In this document: piece by piece, positions 7,549 through 16,411 of the stretch
How positions within the stretch are numbered: position 1 is the first letter of the stretch
Layout of the letters: each line of letters starts with the position of its first letter
Source of the DNA: Mycobacterium adipatum
Lineage (GTDB): Bacteria; Actinomycetota; Actinomycetes; Mycobacteriales; Mycobacteriaceae
NCBI RefSeq assembly: GCF_001644575.1
Contig: NZ_CP015596.1
Span: forward strand, 4,774,001-4,838,000
Length of the DNA stretch: 64,000 bases
Direction of reading: 5' to 3'
Program-made: the position numbers and the translations under genes
The notes under the pieces: model-generated
What the model was told of the DNA's origin: nothing
The model's input: the letters and a program-made list of their open reading frames with translations, nothing else
The model's database searches: none

Positions 7549-9861
7549 ATGACAACAGTCAACGAAAGCCCGGCCGGCACGCTCACCGACGAAGAACAGC
7601 AGTGGGTGGACCGCTTCATGGACGAGACCACCCTGTTTCTCGGCCCAGACCGCGAAATCATGCGCAGTCACAGCATTTCCGACCGATCGGATCATGAAGA
7701 GCTGGCCATCGCCGCAGGCGTGGACCGGCTACAGGTCGAACGCATCCGCAAGCGCATCGCGGGCGCCCTCGACGAGGGTTATGAGATGTGCGAGGCCCAA
7801 GGTGCCGCCCCCGGCGCCAAATGGGGCGACCTCACCACCGCCATCTACACCGCCTCCGGCGATGTCTCGTACCTGTCCTGCCACGGGGTGATCGCATTCA
7901 GTGCGATCCTGCACCACCCAATCCGGTACATCATGAAGTACTGGAAGGACGAACCCACCGTCGGCGTCAACCCGGGTGACGGATTCATCCACAACGATGC
8001 CCGGTACGGCAACGTGCACAACACCGACCAGTCGATGATCATGCCGATCATGCGCGACGGCGAGATCATCGCCTGGGTGGCCGCCACCATCCACGAAGGC
8101 GAGAACGGGGCGTGCGAACCCGGTGGCATGCCCTCGGGTTCGGAGACGGCGTTCGACGACGGGCTGAGGATGAGCCCGTTCAAGATCGTCGAGCGCGGCG
8201 AGTTGCGCCGAGATCTGCTGACCTTCCTGCAGCATTCGGTGCGCGACCCCAAACTGCAGCTCGCAGACCTCAAGGTGAAGATCACCGCGGTTCGCAAGAT
8301 CATGGAGCGCATCGACGCCGTGATCGACGAGGTCGGTGTCGACACCTTCGTGGGCGCGCTGCGCACCACGGTCGAGGATGTCGACGTCGAAGTCCGCCGC
8401 AGGATCGCCGAACTCCCCGACGGCACGTACCGCTTCGACCAGTTCATGGACAGCACCCTCAAGGAGAACATTCTCATCAAGTTCGCCTGCACGATCACGG
8501 TCAATGGTGACCACATGACCGTGGACCTGCGCGGCACCGGTCCCGAGATCCTCAATCGGGCCATCAATTCGCCGCTGTGCTCGGTGAAATCGATGATGAT
8601 GCAGGCCATTCTGGCGTTCTGGTGGCCCGACCTGCCCCGCTGCACCGCCGCGATGAGCTGCATCGACATCATCTCCGACGAAGGTACGTGGGCCGACGCA
8701 TCCTACGATGCCCCGATGGGCCAGTCGCTGCAGGCCTCATTCCGCGGATTCTCCTGCATGCAGGCGCTCTACAGCAGAATGTCCTTCTCCACCCCGCACA
8801 AGTACAGCAACGTGGTGTCCAACTGGTTCAACCAGATCAACACCTTCCTGTGGGGCGGCATCACCCAGCACGGGGACATGGTCGGCAACCTGTGCGCCGA
8901 TCTCAACGGGATGCCCGGCGGCGCAAAACCGTTCCGTGACGGCGAAGATGCGATCTCCCCGCTGTTCTGCGCCATGGCCGATACCGCCGAGCAGGAGGTG
9001 ATGGAGGAAGAGGTGCCCTTCATGCAACTCGTCGCCAAGCGTCTGATCCGCGACAACATGGGATTCGGGAAGTTCACCGGCGGAATGGGTTACGAGATGA
9101 TCGTCGCCGCCGAAGGTACACCCCAGTGGGGCTTCATGACGGTGACGTCGGGGGCCAAGTTTTCTTCGATCTACGGCATGTACGGCGGCTACGGTTGCGG
9201 AACCTATCCGCTGGCGATGGTCAAGGGCACCAACGTCTACGAGCACTTCCGGACGGACAACAAGAAGTTCGACCTGTCGATCGAGAAGGTCATGAACGAG
9301 CGTCCCTTCCCGGACGGTCGATACTCCACCTCGCACATGGGCCTGCAGTTCGACCTGGCCAAGGACGGCGAGCTGTACATGATCAGTCAGGGTGCCGGCG
9401 GTGGATACGGCGACCCACTGGAGCGAGCACCGGAATCGGTGATCCACGATGCCGAACTGGGCCGAATCAGCCAGCAGGTGGCCGAGGATATCTTCGGCGT
9501 TCGCTACGATCCCGCGACGTTCCGCATCGACGCGGCCGGCACCGAGGCCGCTCGGGCCGCCGCACGCAAGCAACGCCTGCAGCGGGGTAAGCCGTTCGCG
9601 GAGTTCTGCGCGGAGTTCGTCACACCGGAGCCTCCGAAGGATCTGCCGTACTACGGATCCTGGGGAACGTGGACGCCAGAAAGACAGGACATCACCGCCA
9701 CGGTGTACTCCATCGACGGTCCCGAGCGGGTATGTGCGCCTCTGGCGGAACTTCCGATCGTGATGGTCCCGGATCGTCGCGAGGTCAAGATCGGCAAGCT
9801 CGAGGCCCGCATCGCCGAACTGGAATCCAAGTACGGCGAGCACGTCGCCCGACTCACCTGA
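7549..9861 (+). CDS. Ketone carboxylase catalytic subunit, hydantoinase B (HyuB)-like (acetone carboxylase alpha-like)
   Basis: 770-residue HyuB-family protein, the size expected for acetone carboxylase alpha subunits. The segment HNDARYGNVHNTD (residues 148-160) has H148, D150, H157 and D160 in the region that holds the Mn-binding His/Asp residues of acetone carboxylase alpha, so this subunit probably carries the carboxylation site. The C-terminal third includes GGGYGDPLERAP, a well conserved HyuB segment. It is co-transcribed with the two HyuA-like genes and the small subunit. The predicted product is a 3-oxoacid: acetoacetate if acetone is the substrate, which fits the CoA-transferase and thiolase genes further on. 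Larger ketones or acetophenone remain possible. Confidence 0.88.
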   Translation: MTTVNESPAGTLTDEEQQWVDRFMDETTLFLGPDREIMRSHSISDRSDHEELAIAAGVDRLQVERIRKRIAGALDEGYEMCEAQGAAPGAKWGDLTTAIYTASGDVSYLSCHGVIAFSAILHHPIRYIMKYWKDEPTVGVNPGDGFIHNDARYGNVHNTDQSMIMPIMRDGEIIAWVAATIHEGENGACEPGGMPSGSETAFDDGLRMSPFKIVERGELRRDLLTFLQHSVRDPKLQLADLKVKITAVRKIMERIDAVIDEVGVDTFVGALRTTVEDVDVEVRRRIAELPDGTYRFDQFMDSTLKENILIKFACTITVNGDHMTVDLRGTGPEILNRAINSPLCSVKSMMMQAILAFWWPDLPRCTAAMSCIDIISDEGTWADASYDAPMGQSLQASFRGFSCMQALYSRMSFSTPHKYSNVVSNWFNQINTFLWGGITQHGDMVGNLCADLNGMPGGAKPFRDGEDAISPLFCAMADTAEQEVMEEEVPFMQLVAKRLIRDNMGFGKFTGGMGYEMIVAAEGTPQWGFMTVTSGAKFSSIYGMYGGYGCGTYPLAMVKGTNVYEHFRTDNKKFDLSIEKVMNERPFPDGRYSTSHMGLQFDLAKDGELYMISQGAGGGYGDPLERAPESVIHDAELGRISQQVAEDIFGVRYDPATFRIDAAGTEAARAAARKQRLQRGKPFAEFCAEFVTPEPPKDLPYYGSWGTWTPERQDITATVYSIDGPERVCAPLAELPIVMVPDRREVKIGKLEARIAELESKYGEHVARLT

Positions 9862-9919
9862 ACCTGGTGGCGGTCCCGGATGTCCCCCGGGGCCGCCACC
9901 AACCCGGAAAGGCAGTTCC

Positions 9920-10708
9920 ATGAGCGCGAAATCGCTGGCAGTCGCCACCCCGAGTGGCCGCAGCCGTGCGCTGTTGATCGACGATGCCGAATACTCCACC
10001 ACGGTGATCCGTCAGGGATCGCCGATTCCGTGGACCGACACCACTATGGCGACAACACATTTCGACCAAGTCAGGGCGCTATTGAATCCCGATGCGCTGT
10101 GGGTCGACATGGGGCGTTTGTTCCTCGCGCATACCGATTCCCGCCCGGACCTTGTCACGGCGATGGGAGCGCGCACCCGCGTCGGCTATCCGCTGCGCAC
10201 CCTGTTGACCGACTCCGACGTGCTCGCCGCCAGTCGCGAGATGATGGAAACGGTGGCGAAAACCGCACGGCGTCAACTGCTCCTGCATGTACCGTCGCCC
10301 GCGTCATGGCTGGCGACCGCCCACGAGATCGCGGGCAATCCCCTCTCCGAGGTGGATGCCGACCGCGCCGACAGCGCATCGATGTACATTGCCGAGTGGC
10401 TGGGACAGCTCGGCTCGCTGCCGGTCGCGCTGGTCCTCCTGGACGCTCGAAATGCGTCGCTGGCAGAAACCCTGGCGGACTATACGGCCGTGACCAATGT
10501 GTCATCGCACTTCGGTTGGACACCGGCGATGTGGCAGGACGAGCGAATCGACACGGCCCAAGACCACGCCAGTATCGGCCTGATCGGCGCAGGGTTCTGG
10601 ACGGGAGATACCGACGCCCCCGTGCCCGACGCCGATGTGCTCGTTACAACGATCCCGGCATCGGCGTCACCGGAACGTGTTCTCGATCAACTCGCAAAAC
10701 TCAGCTGA
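9920..10708 (+). CDS. Fifth protein of the carboxylase operon, function unknown
   Basis: 262-residue soluble protein that I do not recognise from sequence. It has no signal peptide or membrane segment and alternates predicted strands and helices (for example RALLIDDAEYS near the start and GSLPVALVLLDAR in the middle), hinting at an alpha/beta or barrel fold. It follows the HyuB gene by 58 bases with a GGAAAGG-like ribosome site and ends the operon. Its place and size match the fifth subunit of the acetophenone carboxylase operon, which is required for activity there but not part of the core complex; that parallel is an inference from position, not from a motif. Confidence 0.6.
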   Translation: MSAKSLAVATPSGRSRALLIDDAEYSTTVIRQGSPIPWTDTTMATTHFDQVRALLNPDALWVDMGRLFLAHTDSRPDLVTAMGARTRVGYPLRTLLTDSDVLAASREMMETVAKTARRQLLLHVPSPASWLATAHEIAGNPLSEVDADRADSASMYIAEWLGQLGSLPVALVLLDARNASLAETLADYTAVTNVSSHFGWTPAMWQDERIDTAQDHASIGLIGAGFWTGDTDAPVPDADVLVTTIPASASPERVLDQLAKLS

Positions 10709-10799
10709 TACCGAGTGCATCGCCGAACTGTAATCAGGAAGGGAAAGTTCGAGTAGCCGCCGTCTGGAACGCGATTTCGGCGGTGGGCAGGCCGAGGTA

Positions 10800-11567
10800 C
10801 TAGCGGCGCAGGCGTAGCGACAGTCGGTGCGCCTGCGCCAGTAGCATTTCGCCCAGCACCGGGCGTCGATCGGGACGAAACCTGGTCTCCACTCCGGTCA
10901 GACTCAACGCCCACGCGGGCTGACCATATCGGTCGAAGACAGCGGCGCCGATTCCCCAACTGCCCTCGACCAACAGGGCAGGGTTGACCGCATAACCGGT
11001 GGCCCGGGTCGAGATCATCCGCTCACGAATCATGGATTCGGAATGCGCAGAGCCCCAATTTATTTCAGGCGAGACACGGGAAAAGAAGTCGTCCGCCTCC
11101 CGTTCGGGGAGGTGACTGAGAATGGCCAGGCCGGCCGATGCGACACCCAGCGGGAAACGGATGCCGACGTGCAGGACGTGCGACCGCAGCGGAAAACTGC
11201 CTTCCTGGGCATACACGCAGACCGTCTCGTCGCCTCGCCGAGCCGACAGGAACGCACTCTCCCCTGATTCCCGCGCCAGCTCAGCCACGATGTCACGCCC
11301 CTGCGGGACGATGTCGTACCGGTTGGCCGCGCTCGTTCCCAGTAGGTACAGTTCCGGCCCCAAGGTCCACCGTCCCGTCTTGCGGTCACGGTCGACAAGG
11401 CCCTCCTCACCGAGGGCCGCCAGCAGTCGATGGACCGTCGGCCGTGCCAGCCCGGCGACTCGGGCCACCTCGGTGGTGGAGGCACCATCCGGTTCGTTCG
11501 CCGCCACCGCGCGCAACAGCGCGCCGGTGCGTGCAATCACGCCGAGGACGTTCGTGGTCTCACTCAC
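10800..11567 (-). CDS. IclR-family transcriptional regulator
   Basis: 255-residue regulator with an N-terminal winged helix-turn-helix (STTEVARVAGLARPTVHRLL) and an IclR effector domain (ETVCVYAQEG and FPLGVASAGLAIL). IclR proteins control catabolic genes, often for aromatic or ketoacid degradation, and PcaR controls pcaIJ-type CoA-transferases. This gene is divergent from just such a CoA-transferase pair. I chose the GTG at 11567 because a near-perfect inverted repeat (11580-11600) lies just upstream and would otherwise sit inside the coding region; an ATG at 11618 would add 17 residues. The effector is unknown, perhaps a 3-oxoacid. Confidence 0.85.
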   Translation of the reverse strand: MSETTNVLGVIARTGALLRAVAANEPDGASTTEVARVAGLARPTVHRLLAALGEEGLVDRDRKTGRWTLGPELYLLGTSAANRYDIVPQGRDIVAELARESGESAFLSARRGDETVCVYAQEGSFPLRSHVLHVGIRFPLGVASAGLAILSHLPEREADDFFSRVSPEINWGSAHSESMIRERMISTRATGYAVNPALLVEGSWGIGAAVFDRYGQPAWALSLTGVETRFRPDRRPVLGEMLLAQAHRLSLRLRR

Positions 11568-11579
11568 AGCCTCATGATA

Positions 11580-11600
11580 TGCGTTCACTGAATGGACGCA
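11580..11600. promoter_or_regulatory. Candidate IclR operator
   Basis: TGCGTTCA (11580-11587), five bases, then TGGACGCA (11593-11600): arms complementary at 7 of 8 positions. It lies just upstream of the likely IclR start and faces the divergent CoA-transferase operon. It is followed directly by the self-complementary ATCGATCGAT. Confidence 0.4.
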
Positions 11601-11733
11601 TCGATCGATCACGACCATTGCGCGAACAGCTTCGACCTAATCGATGCTGATTTGTTCTCGTCTGCCACATGGCAATAGAGAATCTATGACCGAGACAGCA
11701 GCAGTTTGATCAATGGACGAAGATGGTGATCAC

Positions 11734-12501
11734 ATGGCCTCGAAGGTGTACTCCAGCGCCGCAGAAGCCGTCGCCGATATCGGCGACGGCGCCCGAATCG
11801 CGGTCGGCGGATTCGGCCTGTGCGGCATCCCGGACGCACTCATCCAAGCTGTCGCCGATACGACGGCGACCGGTCTGGAGGTGTTCTCCAACAACTGCGG
11901 CGTTGATGACCACGGCCTCGGCATACTGTTGTCGCTGGGCCGTATCCGGCGCGTCACCGCCTCCTACGTCGGGGAGAACAAGGAGTTCGCGCGCCAGTAT
12001 CTGTCCGGCGAGCTGGAGGTCGAGTTGACGCCGCAGGGAACCCTCGCCGAGCGACTGCGAGCGGGCGGGGCGGGCATTCCGGCGTTCTACACCCCCGCCG
12101 GTGTGTCGACACCGGTCGCGGACGGGGGCATTCCGTGGCGATATGACTCCGACGGATCGGTGCTGATCGCCTCGCCTCCGAAGGAGACCAGGGTCTTCGG
12201 TGACCGTCGCTATGTGTTGGAAGAGTCCATCCGCGCCGACTTCGCACTGGTCCACGCTCGTCTCGGCGACACCGCAGGCAACCTCGTGTTCGAGAAGACG
12301 GCGATGAACTTCAACCCGCTGGCCGCAATGGCGGGCAAGGTCACCATCGCGCAGGTGGAGACCCTCGTCCAGCCCGGAGAGATCGACCCCGGCTCGGTGC
12401 ACCTCCCCGGTGTGTTCGTCCAGCGCGTGGTGCACACCGGGCCCCAGGACAAACGCATCGAGAAGCGCACAATGCGCACCGATGAGGAAGCGAAGCGATG
12501 A
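11734..12501 (+). CDS. 3-oxoacid CoA-transferase subunit A (acetoacetate/SCOT type)
   Basis: 255-residue alpha subunit of a family I CoA-transferase. It shows the [13 protein letters not shown]oA-binding segment and the [19 protein letters not shown] block typical of succinyl-CoA:3-oxoacid transferases. With subunit B it moves CoA from succinyl-CoA to a 3-oxoacid. Next to a ketone carboxylase the obvious acceptor is acetoacetate; a 3-oxoadipate (PcaI) role is the alternative. I prefer the ATG at 11734 ([13 protein letters not shown], with GGTGAT before it) over the in-frame ATG at 11713. It overlaps subunit B by four bases. Confidence 0.88.
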   Translation: MASKVYSSAAEAVADIGDGARIAVGGFGLCGIPDALIQAVADTTATGLEVFSNNCGVDDHGLGILLSLGRIRRVTASYVGENKEFARQYLSGELEVELTPQGTLAERLRAGGAGIPAFYTPAGVSTPVADGGIPWRYDSDGSVLIASPPKETRVFGDRRYVLEESIRADFALVHARLGDTAGNLVFEKTAMNFNPLAAMAGKVTIAQVETLVQPGEIDPGSVHLPGVFVQRVVHTGPQDKRIEKRTMRTDEEAKR

Positions 12502-13148
12502 CCACACCCCTGCTCGGCTGGTCCCGCAATCAGATGGCCGCCCGGGCGGCCGCCGAAATGGTCGACGGCGAGTACGTCAACCTCGGCATCGGCCTGCCGA
12601 CCCTGATTCCCGACCACCTCGACCCCAGCGTCCGAGTCACCCTGCATTCCGAGAACGGGATCCTGGGCACCGGTCCATACCCGGTCGAGGACGCCGTCGA
12701 CGCCGATCTGATCAACGCGGGCAAGGAGACGGTCACCGTGAATCCCGGTGCGGCGTACTTCGACTCGGCAACCTCGTTCGGCATGATCCGCGGCGGCCAC
12801 ATCGATACCGCCGTGCTCGGCGCCATGCAGGTCTCCCGGTGGGGCGATCTCGCGAACTGGATGATCCCAGGCAAGATGGTCAAGGGCATGGGCGGCGCCA
12901 TGGATCTCGTGCACGGTGCCGACCGGGTCATCGTGCTGATGGAACACACCGATAGGTCCGGGCAATCCAAGATTGTCCATTCCTGCACGCTGCCACTGAC
13001 CGGGTCCCGTGTCGTCGACCGCATCATCACCAACCTCGCCGTCCTGGATGTCAGTGAGCGCGGAACGCTGGTGCTGCGCGAGCTGGCACCCGGGGTGGGC
13101 CTCGCGGACCTGGCCGAGGCGACCGATGCCCCGCTGGACCTGTCATGA
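12498..13148 (+). CDS. 3-oxoacid CoA-transferase subunit B
   Basis: 216-residue beta subunit. The catalytic glutamate that forms the CoA thioester is E52 in LHSENGILG. The N-terminal [14 protein letters not shown] and the [10 protein letters not shown] segment are also typical. It overlaps subunit A (ATGA) and is itself overlapped by the thiolase start, so the three are one translationally coupled unit. Together with subunit A it should convert the carboxylase product to its CoA ester in the cytoplasm. Confidence 0.9.
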   Translation: MTTPLLGWSRNQMAARAAAEMVDGEYVNLGIGLPTLIPDHLDPSVRVTLHSENGILGTGPYPVEDAVDADLINAGKETVTVNPGAAYFDSATSFGMIRGGHIDTAVLGAMQVSRWGDLANWMIPGKMVKGMGGAMDLVHGADRVIVLMEHTDRSGQSKIVHSCTLPLTGSRVVDRIITNLAVLDVSERGTLVLRELAPGVGLADLAEATDAPLDLS

Positions 13149-14326
13149 CGGCGACAACGTCGGTCCTGGTGGCGGGCGCCCGCACCCCGGTCGGCCGGCT
13201 GATGGGCTCGCTTGCGGCCGTCAGCGCCGCCGAACTCGGCGGGATCGCCATCGCGGCCGCACTCGCCAAAGCGGGTATCGAGGCCGACCGGGTCCAGTAC
13301 GTGATCATGGGTCAGGTGCTCACCGCCGGCGCGGGACAGCTCCCGGCGCGCCAGGCCGCCGTCGCCGGTGGCATCCCGATGACGGTGCCCGCCCTCACCG
13401 TGAACAAGGTCTGCTTGTCCGGAATCGACTCGATCATCCTGGCCGACCAGATGATTCGTTCAGGTGCCGTTGATGTGGTGGTCGCCGGTGGGCAGGAGTC
13501 CATGACGCAGACGCCCCATCTGCTGCCGAAATCGCGCGCGGGCTACAAGTACGGCGACGTCGCGATCATCGATCACCTCTCCTACGACGGACTGCGGGAC
13601 GTCTTCACCGACGAGGCGATGGGCGCATTGACCGAAGATGCCAACGATGTCGCCCGCGTCCACCAGGACGAGTTCGCTGCGCGCTCCCACCAGCGCGCCG
13701 CCGCAGCATGGCGGGACGGGATCTTCGACGACGAAGTCGTGCCGGTCACGCTCCGGCCACGACGTGGCGAACCGGCGTCGTTCAGGCGCGACGAGAGCGT
13801 CCGGGCGGAAACGACCAGCGAATCGCTGGCCGCACTGCGTCCGGCATTCCGGCCCAACGGCACCATCACGGCCGGCAACGCCTCCCCGATCAACGACGGC
13901 GCGGCCGCCGTGGTGGTGATGAGCCGACGCAAAGCCGAGAATCTCGGTCTGCCCTGGATCGCCGAGATCGGTGCCCACGGCATGGTCGCGGGACCCGATT
14001 CCACCCTGCAACTGCAACCGGCGAACGCCATCGCGGCGGCCTGTACGCGGGACGGCCTGGACCCCGGCTCACTGGACCTTGTCGAGATCAACGAAGCATT
14101 TGCGGCCGTCGGCATCGCCTCGACGGCAGCGCTCGGAATCGACCCCGCCAAGGTGAATGTCAACGGTGGAGCAATCGCCATCGGACATCCCCTCGGCATG
14201 TCCGGGACCCGTATCACCCTGCACCTGGCCCTCGAGCTGGCCCGCCGCGGAGGTGGGACCGGCGCCGCCGCACTGTGTGGCGGGGGTGGGCAGGGCACTG
14301 CTCTGGTGTTGCGCGCCAACCCGTAG
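13145..14326 (+). CDS. Acetyl-CoA acetyltransferase (thiolase), acetoacetyl-CoA type
   Basis: 393-residue thiolase with the acyl-accepting Cys90 in VNKVCLSG, the catalytic His in [14 protein letters not shown] and the second Cys in [10 protein letters not shown]. The block [15 protein letters not shown] and the overall length resemble biosynthetic/degradative acetyl-CoA acetyltransferases more than the 3-oxoadipyl-CoA thiolase PcaF. It would split acetoacetyl-CoA into two acetyl-CoA, completing a route from acetone to central metabolism. It starts within the last codons of CoA-transferase subunit B (4-base overlap) and is convergent with nudC. Confidence 0.9.
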   Translation: MTATTSVLVAGARTPVGRLMGSLAAVSAAELGGIAIAAALAKAGIEADRVQYVIMGQVLTAGAGQLPARQAAVAGGIPMTVPALTVNKVCLSGIDSIILADQMIRSGAVDVVVAGGQESMTQTPHLLPKSRAGYKYGDVAIIDHLSYDGLRDVFTDEAMGALTEDANDVARVHQDEFAARSHQRAAAAWRDGIFDDEVVPVTLRPRRGEPASFRRDESVRAETTSESLAALRPAFRPNGTITAGNASPINDGAAAVVVMSRRKAENLGLPWIAEIGAHGMVAGPDSTLQLQPANAIAAACTRDGLDPGSLDLVEINEAFAAVGIASTAALGIDPAKVNVNGGAIAIGHPLGMSGTRITLHLALELARRGGGTGAAALCGGGGQGTALVLRANP

Positions 14327-14347
14327 TCGCCGCGGGCCGCGCCGTTC

Positions 14348-14368
14348 TTAGTCCAGCGCCGCCCAGGA
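14348..14368 (+). repeat. Right direct repeat bracketing accessory block 1
   Basis: Matches 920-940 at 20 of 21 positions. It encodes the last six codons of nudC plus its stop on the minus strand (SWAALD, stop), so this copy is presumably the original target and the left copy the duplicate. Confidence 0.8.
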
Positions 14369-15271
14369 TTCGATGATCTCCCGGGCGATCGAGATGGATC
14401 CCGGCAGCAGCAGACGCGACGGGGAATCGCTGCTCCAGTCCCCGTTCTCGAGCGCGTCGCGGATTTCGGCGCGGGTGAACCAGTGCGCCTCGGCGATCTC
14501 GCCGTCGTTGAACGCGAACGGTTGTTCGGGGTCCCCGAGCGCGTGGAAGCCCACCATCAACGAGCGCGGGAACGGCCAGGGCTGACTGCCCAGGTACTGC
14601 ACATCGGTCACGTCCAGGCCGACCTCTTCGGCGATCTCGCGGACCACGCAGGACTCGAACGACTCCCCCGCCTCCACGAAACCGGCCAGGATCGAGAACA
14701 TCCGCTCCGGCCAGACACCCTGACGGGCCAGCACCGCGCGGTCATGACCGTCGTGCACCAGACAGATCACCGCGGGGTCGATGCGCGGGAATTCCTCGTG
14801 CCCGTTGTCGGGGTTGAGCCGCGACCAGCCGGCCTTGATCGACTTGGTGGGTGACCCGTCGACCGGGCTGTAGCGGGCGCTGTCATGCCAGTTCAGCAAT
14901 GCCGTCGCGGTGGACACCAGCTGCGCGCTGGCATCGTCGAAGATCGCGCCGGCACGGCGCAGGTCGAGCACCTCGGATTCGACGGTCGGGTCCTCGGGTG
15001 CCTCCAGGCCCGCGCGGATCGCCCAGACGTGCCTGCCGTCGGCGAGGCGGCCCAGGAACACCGCCTGCTCGGGCGGGGCGTCACCGAGGCCGGTGGCCTT
15101 GCCGAGCACGACGCTGCCACCGGCGATCAGCACCTGGTTGCGCCGGTCCACCCGCAGCACCAGCGCGTCGGCCCAGCCGGCGATGGCGGCGTCGATATCG
15201 GTGCGCAGGGTGTCTGCGCGGTCCGCGCCGACCCGGGACAGCAGGGGCACATTGCGCAGCGTGAAACTCAA
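14348..15271 (-). CDS. nudC: NADH/NAD+ diphosphatase NudC
   Basis: 307-residue Nudix hydrolase that splits NAD(H) into NMN(H) and AMP. It has the full Nudix box (GFVEAGESFESCVVREIAEEVGL region, residues about 195-217) and, shortly after it, the NudC-specific signature SQPWPFPRS. The start appears to be TTG at 15271, since an in-frame stop lies just upstream and AAGGAAG sits at a usable distance; the M. tuberculosis protein (Rv3199c) is slightly longer at the N-terminus. It follows the K+ channel gene by six bases, so the two are probably co-transcribed. Confidence 0.92.
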   Translation of the reverse strand: MSFTLRNVPLLSRVGADRADTLRTDIDAAIAGWADALVLRVDRRNQVLIAGGSVVLGKATGLGDAPPEQAVFLGRLADGRHVWAIRAGLEAPEDPTVESEVLDLRRAGAIFDDASAQLVSTATALLNWHDSARYSPVDGSPTKSIKAGWSRLNPDNGHEEFPRIDPAVICLVHDGHDRAVLARQGVWPERMFSILAGFVEAGESFESCVVREIAEEVGLDVTDVQYLGSQPWPFPRSLMVGFHALGDPEQPFAFNDGEIAEAHWFTRAEIRDALENGDWSSDSPSRLLLPGSISIAREIIESWAALD

Positions 15272-15277
15272 GGTCGG

Positions 15278-16369
15278 TTACCGGTCTTCCTTGGAGCGGA
15301 TGTAGAGCAGCCGGTCGGACAGCTCGAGTGCGTCTACCCGTTCGTCGTCCACGCGAAGCAGTTCGCCGTTGCGGACGACACCGAGCACGATGTCGGTGAG
15401 ATGGCGCGGCGAGCCGCCCACCTCCTTGGGTTCCACCTGCCGCTCGGCGATCGCGAAGCCCGCGTCGGGGGTCAGCAGGTCCTCCATCATCTCGACGACG
15501 CTCGGGGTCTGGGTGGCGATACCCAGCAGCCGTCCCGCGGTCTCCGACGTCACGACGGTGGTGTTGGCCCCGGACTGTTTGAGCAGATGCTGATTCTCGG
15601 CCTCCCGGACGGCGGCGATGATGTTGGCGCGCGGGTTCAGCTCCCGCGCGGTCAGCGTCACCAGCACGGCGGTGTCATCGCTGTTGGCGGCCACGATGAT
15701 CGACTTGGCGTGCTGAGCCGAGGCCAGCCGCAGGATCTCCGAGTCGGTCGCGCTGCCCCGCACGGTGACCAGACCGGCGTTCTTTGCGCGTTCCAGGGCG
15801 GTGGGGTTGTTCTCGACGACGACGATATCGGCGGGTGCGACATCGTCACCGATCATCGCGGCCACCGCGGTGCGGCCCTTGGTTCCGTAGCCGACGACGA
15901 CGGTGTGGTTGCGCACGCTTTTCCTCCATCGCTGAATCTTCAGCGCCTGACGCGACTGGGTGGTGAGGGTCTCGACGGTGGTGCCGATCAGCACGATCAG
16001 GAACGCCACCCGCAGCGGCGTGATGACCAGCACGTTGATCAGGCGAGCCGATGGCGACACCGGGGTGATATCGCCGTAACCGGTGGTCGAGAGCGAGACC
16101 GTGGCGTAGTACAGGCAGTCCAGGAACGACAGCGGGTCGTCCGGGTTGGGAGCGGAGTCGATATCGCGGTACCCGTGCCGGTCGATGTAGACGATCAGCA
16201 CCGCGGCGAACAGCGCGCCGAGCGCCAACAGCACGCGGGTGAAGATCCGTCGCCACGGGCTGACGAACTTCTCCGGGATGTTGAGGACATCGACGAGGTC
16301 GGCGTCATGACGCGACGTCAGGTTCTCGTTCACCGCCGCCAGCCGCCGGCGCAATCTACCTTTGGCCAC
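15278..16369 (-). CDS. Potassium channel protein with TrkA-N (RCK) domain
   Basis: 363-residue membrane protein. Two transmembrane helices flank a pore loop with the K+ selectivity filter TTGYGD near residues 97-102. A cytoplasmic RCK/TrkA-N Rossmann domain begins with VVVGYGTKGRTA and has acidic ligand residues downstream (VVENNPTALERAKNAG), and a TrkA-C-like tail follows. Such channels open in response to nucleotides, Ca2+ or K+ through the RCK ring. The equivalent in M. tuberculosis is Rv3200c, in the same place next to nudC. The start is GTG. Confidence 0.9.
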   Translation of the reverse strand: MAKGRLRRRLAAVNENLTSRHDADLVDVLNIPEKFVSPWRRIFTRVLLALGALFAAVLIVYIDRHGYRDIDSAPNPDDPLSFLDCLYYATVSLSTTGYGDITPVSPSARLINVLVITPLRVAFLIVLIGTTVETLTTQSRQALKIQRWRKSVRNHTVVVGYGTKGRTAVAAMIGDDVAPADIVVVENNPTALERAKNAGLVTVRGSATDSEILRLASAQHAKSIIVAANSDDTAVLVTLTARELNPRANIIAAVREAENQHLLKQSGANTTVVTSETAGRLLGIATQTPSVVEMMEDLLTPDAGFAIAERQVEPKEVGGSPRHLTDIVLGVVRNGELLRVDDERVDALELSDRLLYIRSKEDR

Positions 16370-16411
16370 GTTTCACCGTTCGGCGCGGGTTGGGCACGCC
16401 ACAATGAAACC

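Larger units (their letters stand above)
941..14347. mobile_element. Inserted accessory block: ketone carboxylation island
   Basis: The segment between the two 21-bp direct repeats contains ten genes for ketone carboxylation and its downstream steps, plus two regulators. In M. tuberculosis mrx1 (Rv3198A) and nudC (Rv3199c) are direct neighbours. Collapsing the two repeats to one copy would restore both stop codons back to back. No integrase, transposase or tRNA is present, so the mechanism of entry is unknown and the term island is an inference from the boundaries. Confidence 0.6.

Noticed and set aside
10757..10783. Weak hairpin CCGCCG / CGGCGG between the fifth operon gene and the IclR gene
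   Set aside because: Only six base pairs with a 15-base loop and no T-run, easily found by chance at this GC content.
941..14347. Prophage or plasmid origin of accessory block 1
   Set aside because: No phage structural, replication or integrase gene is present; only the bracketing repeat points to insertion.
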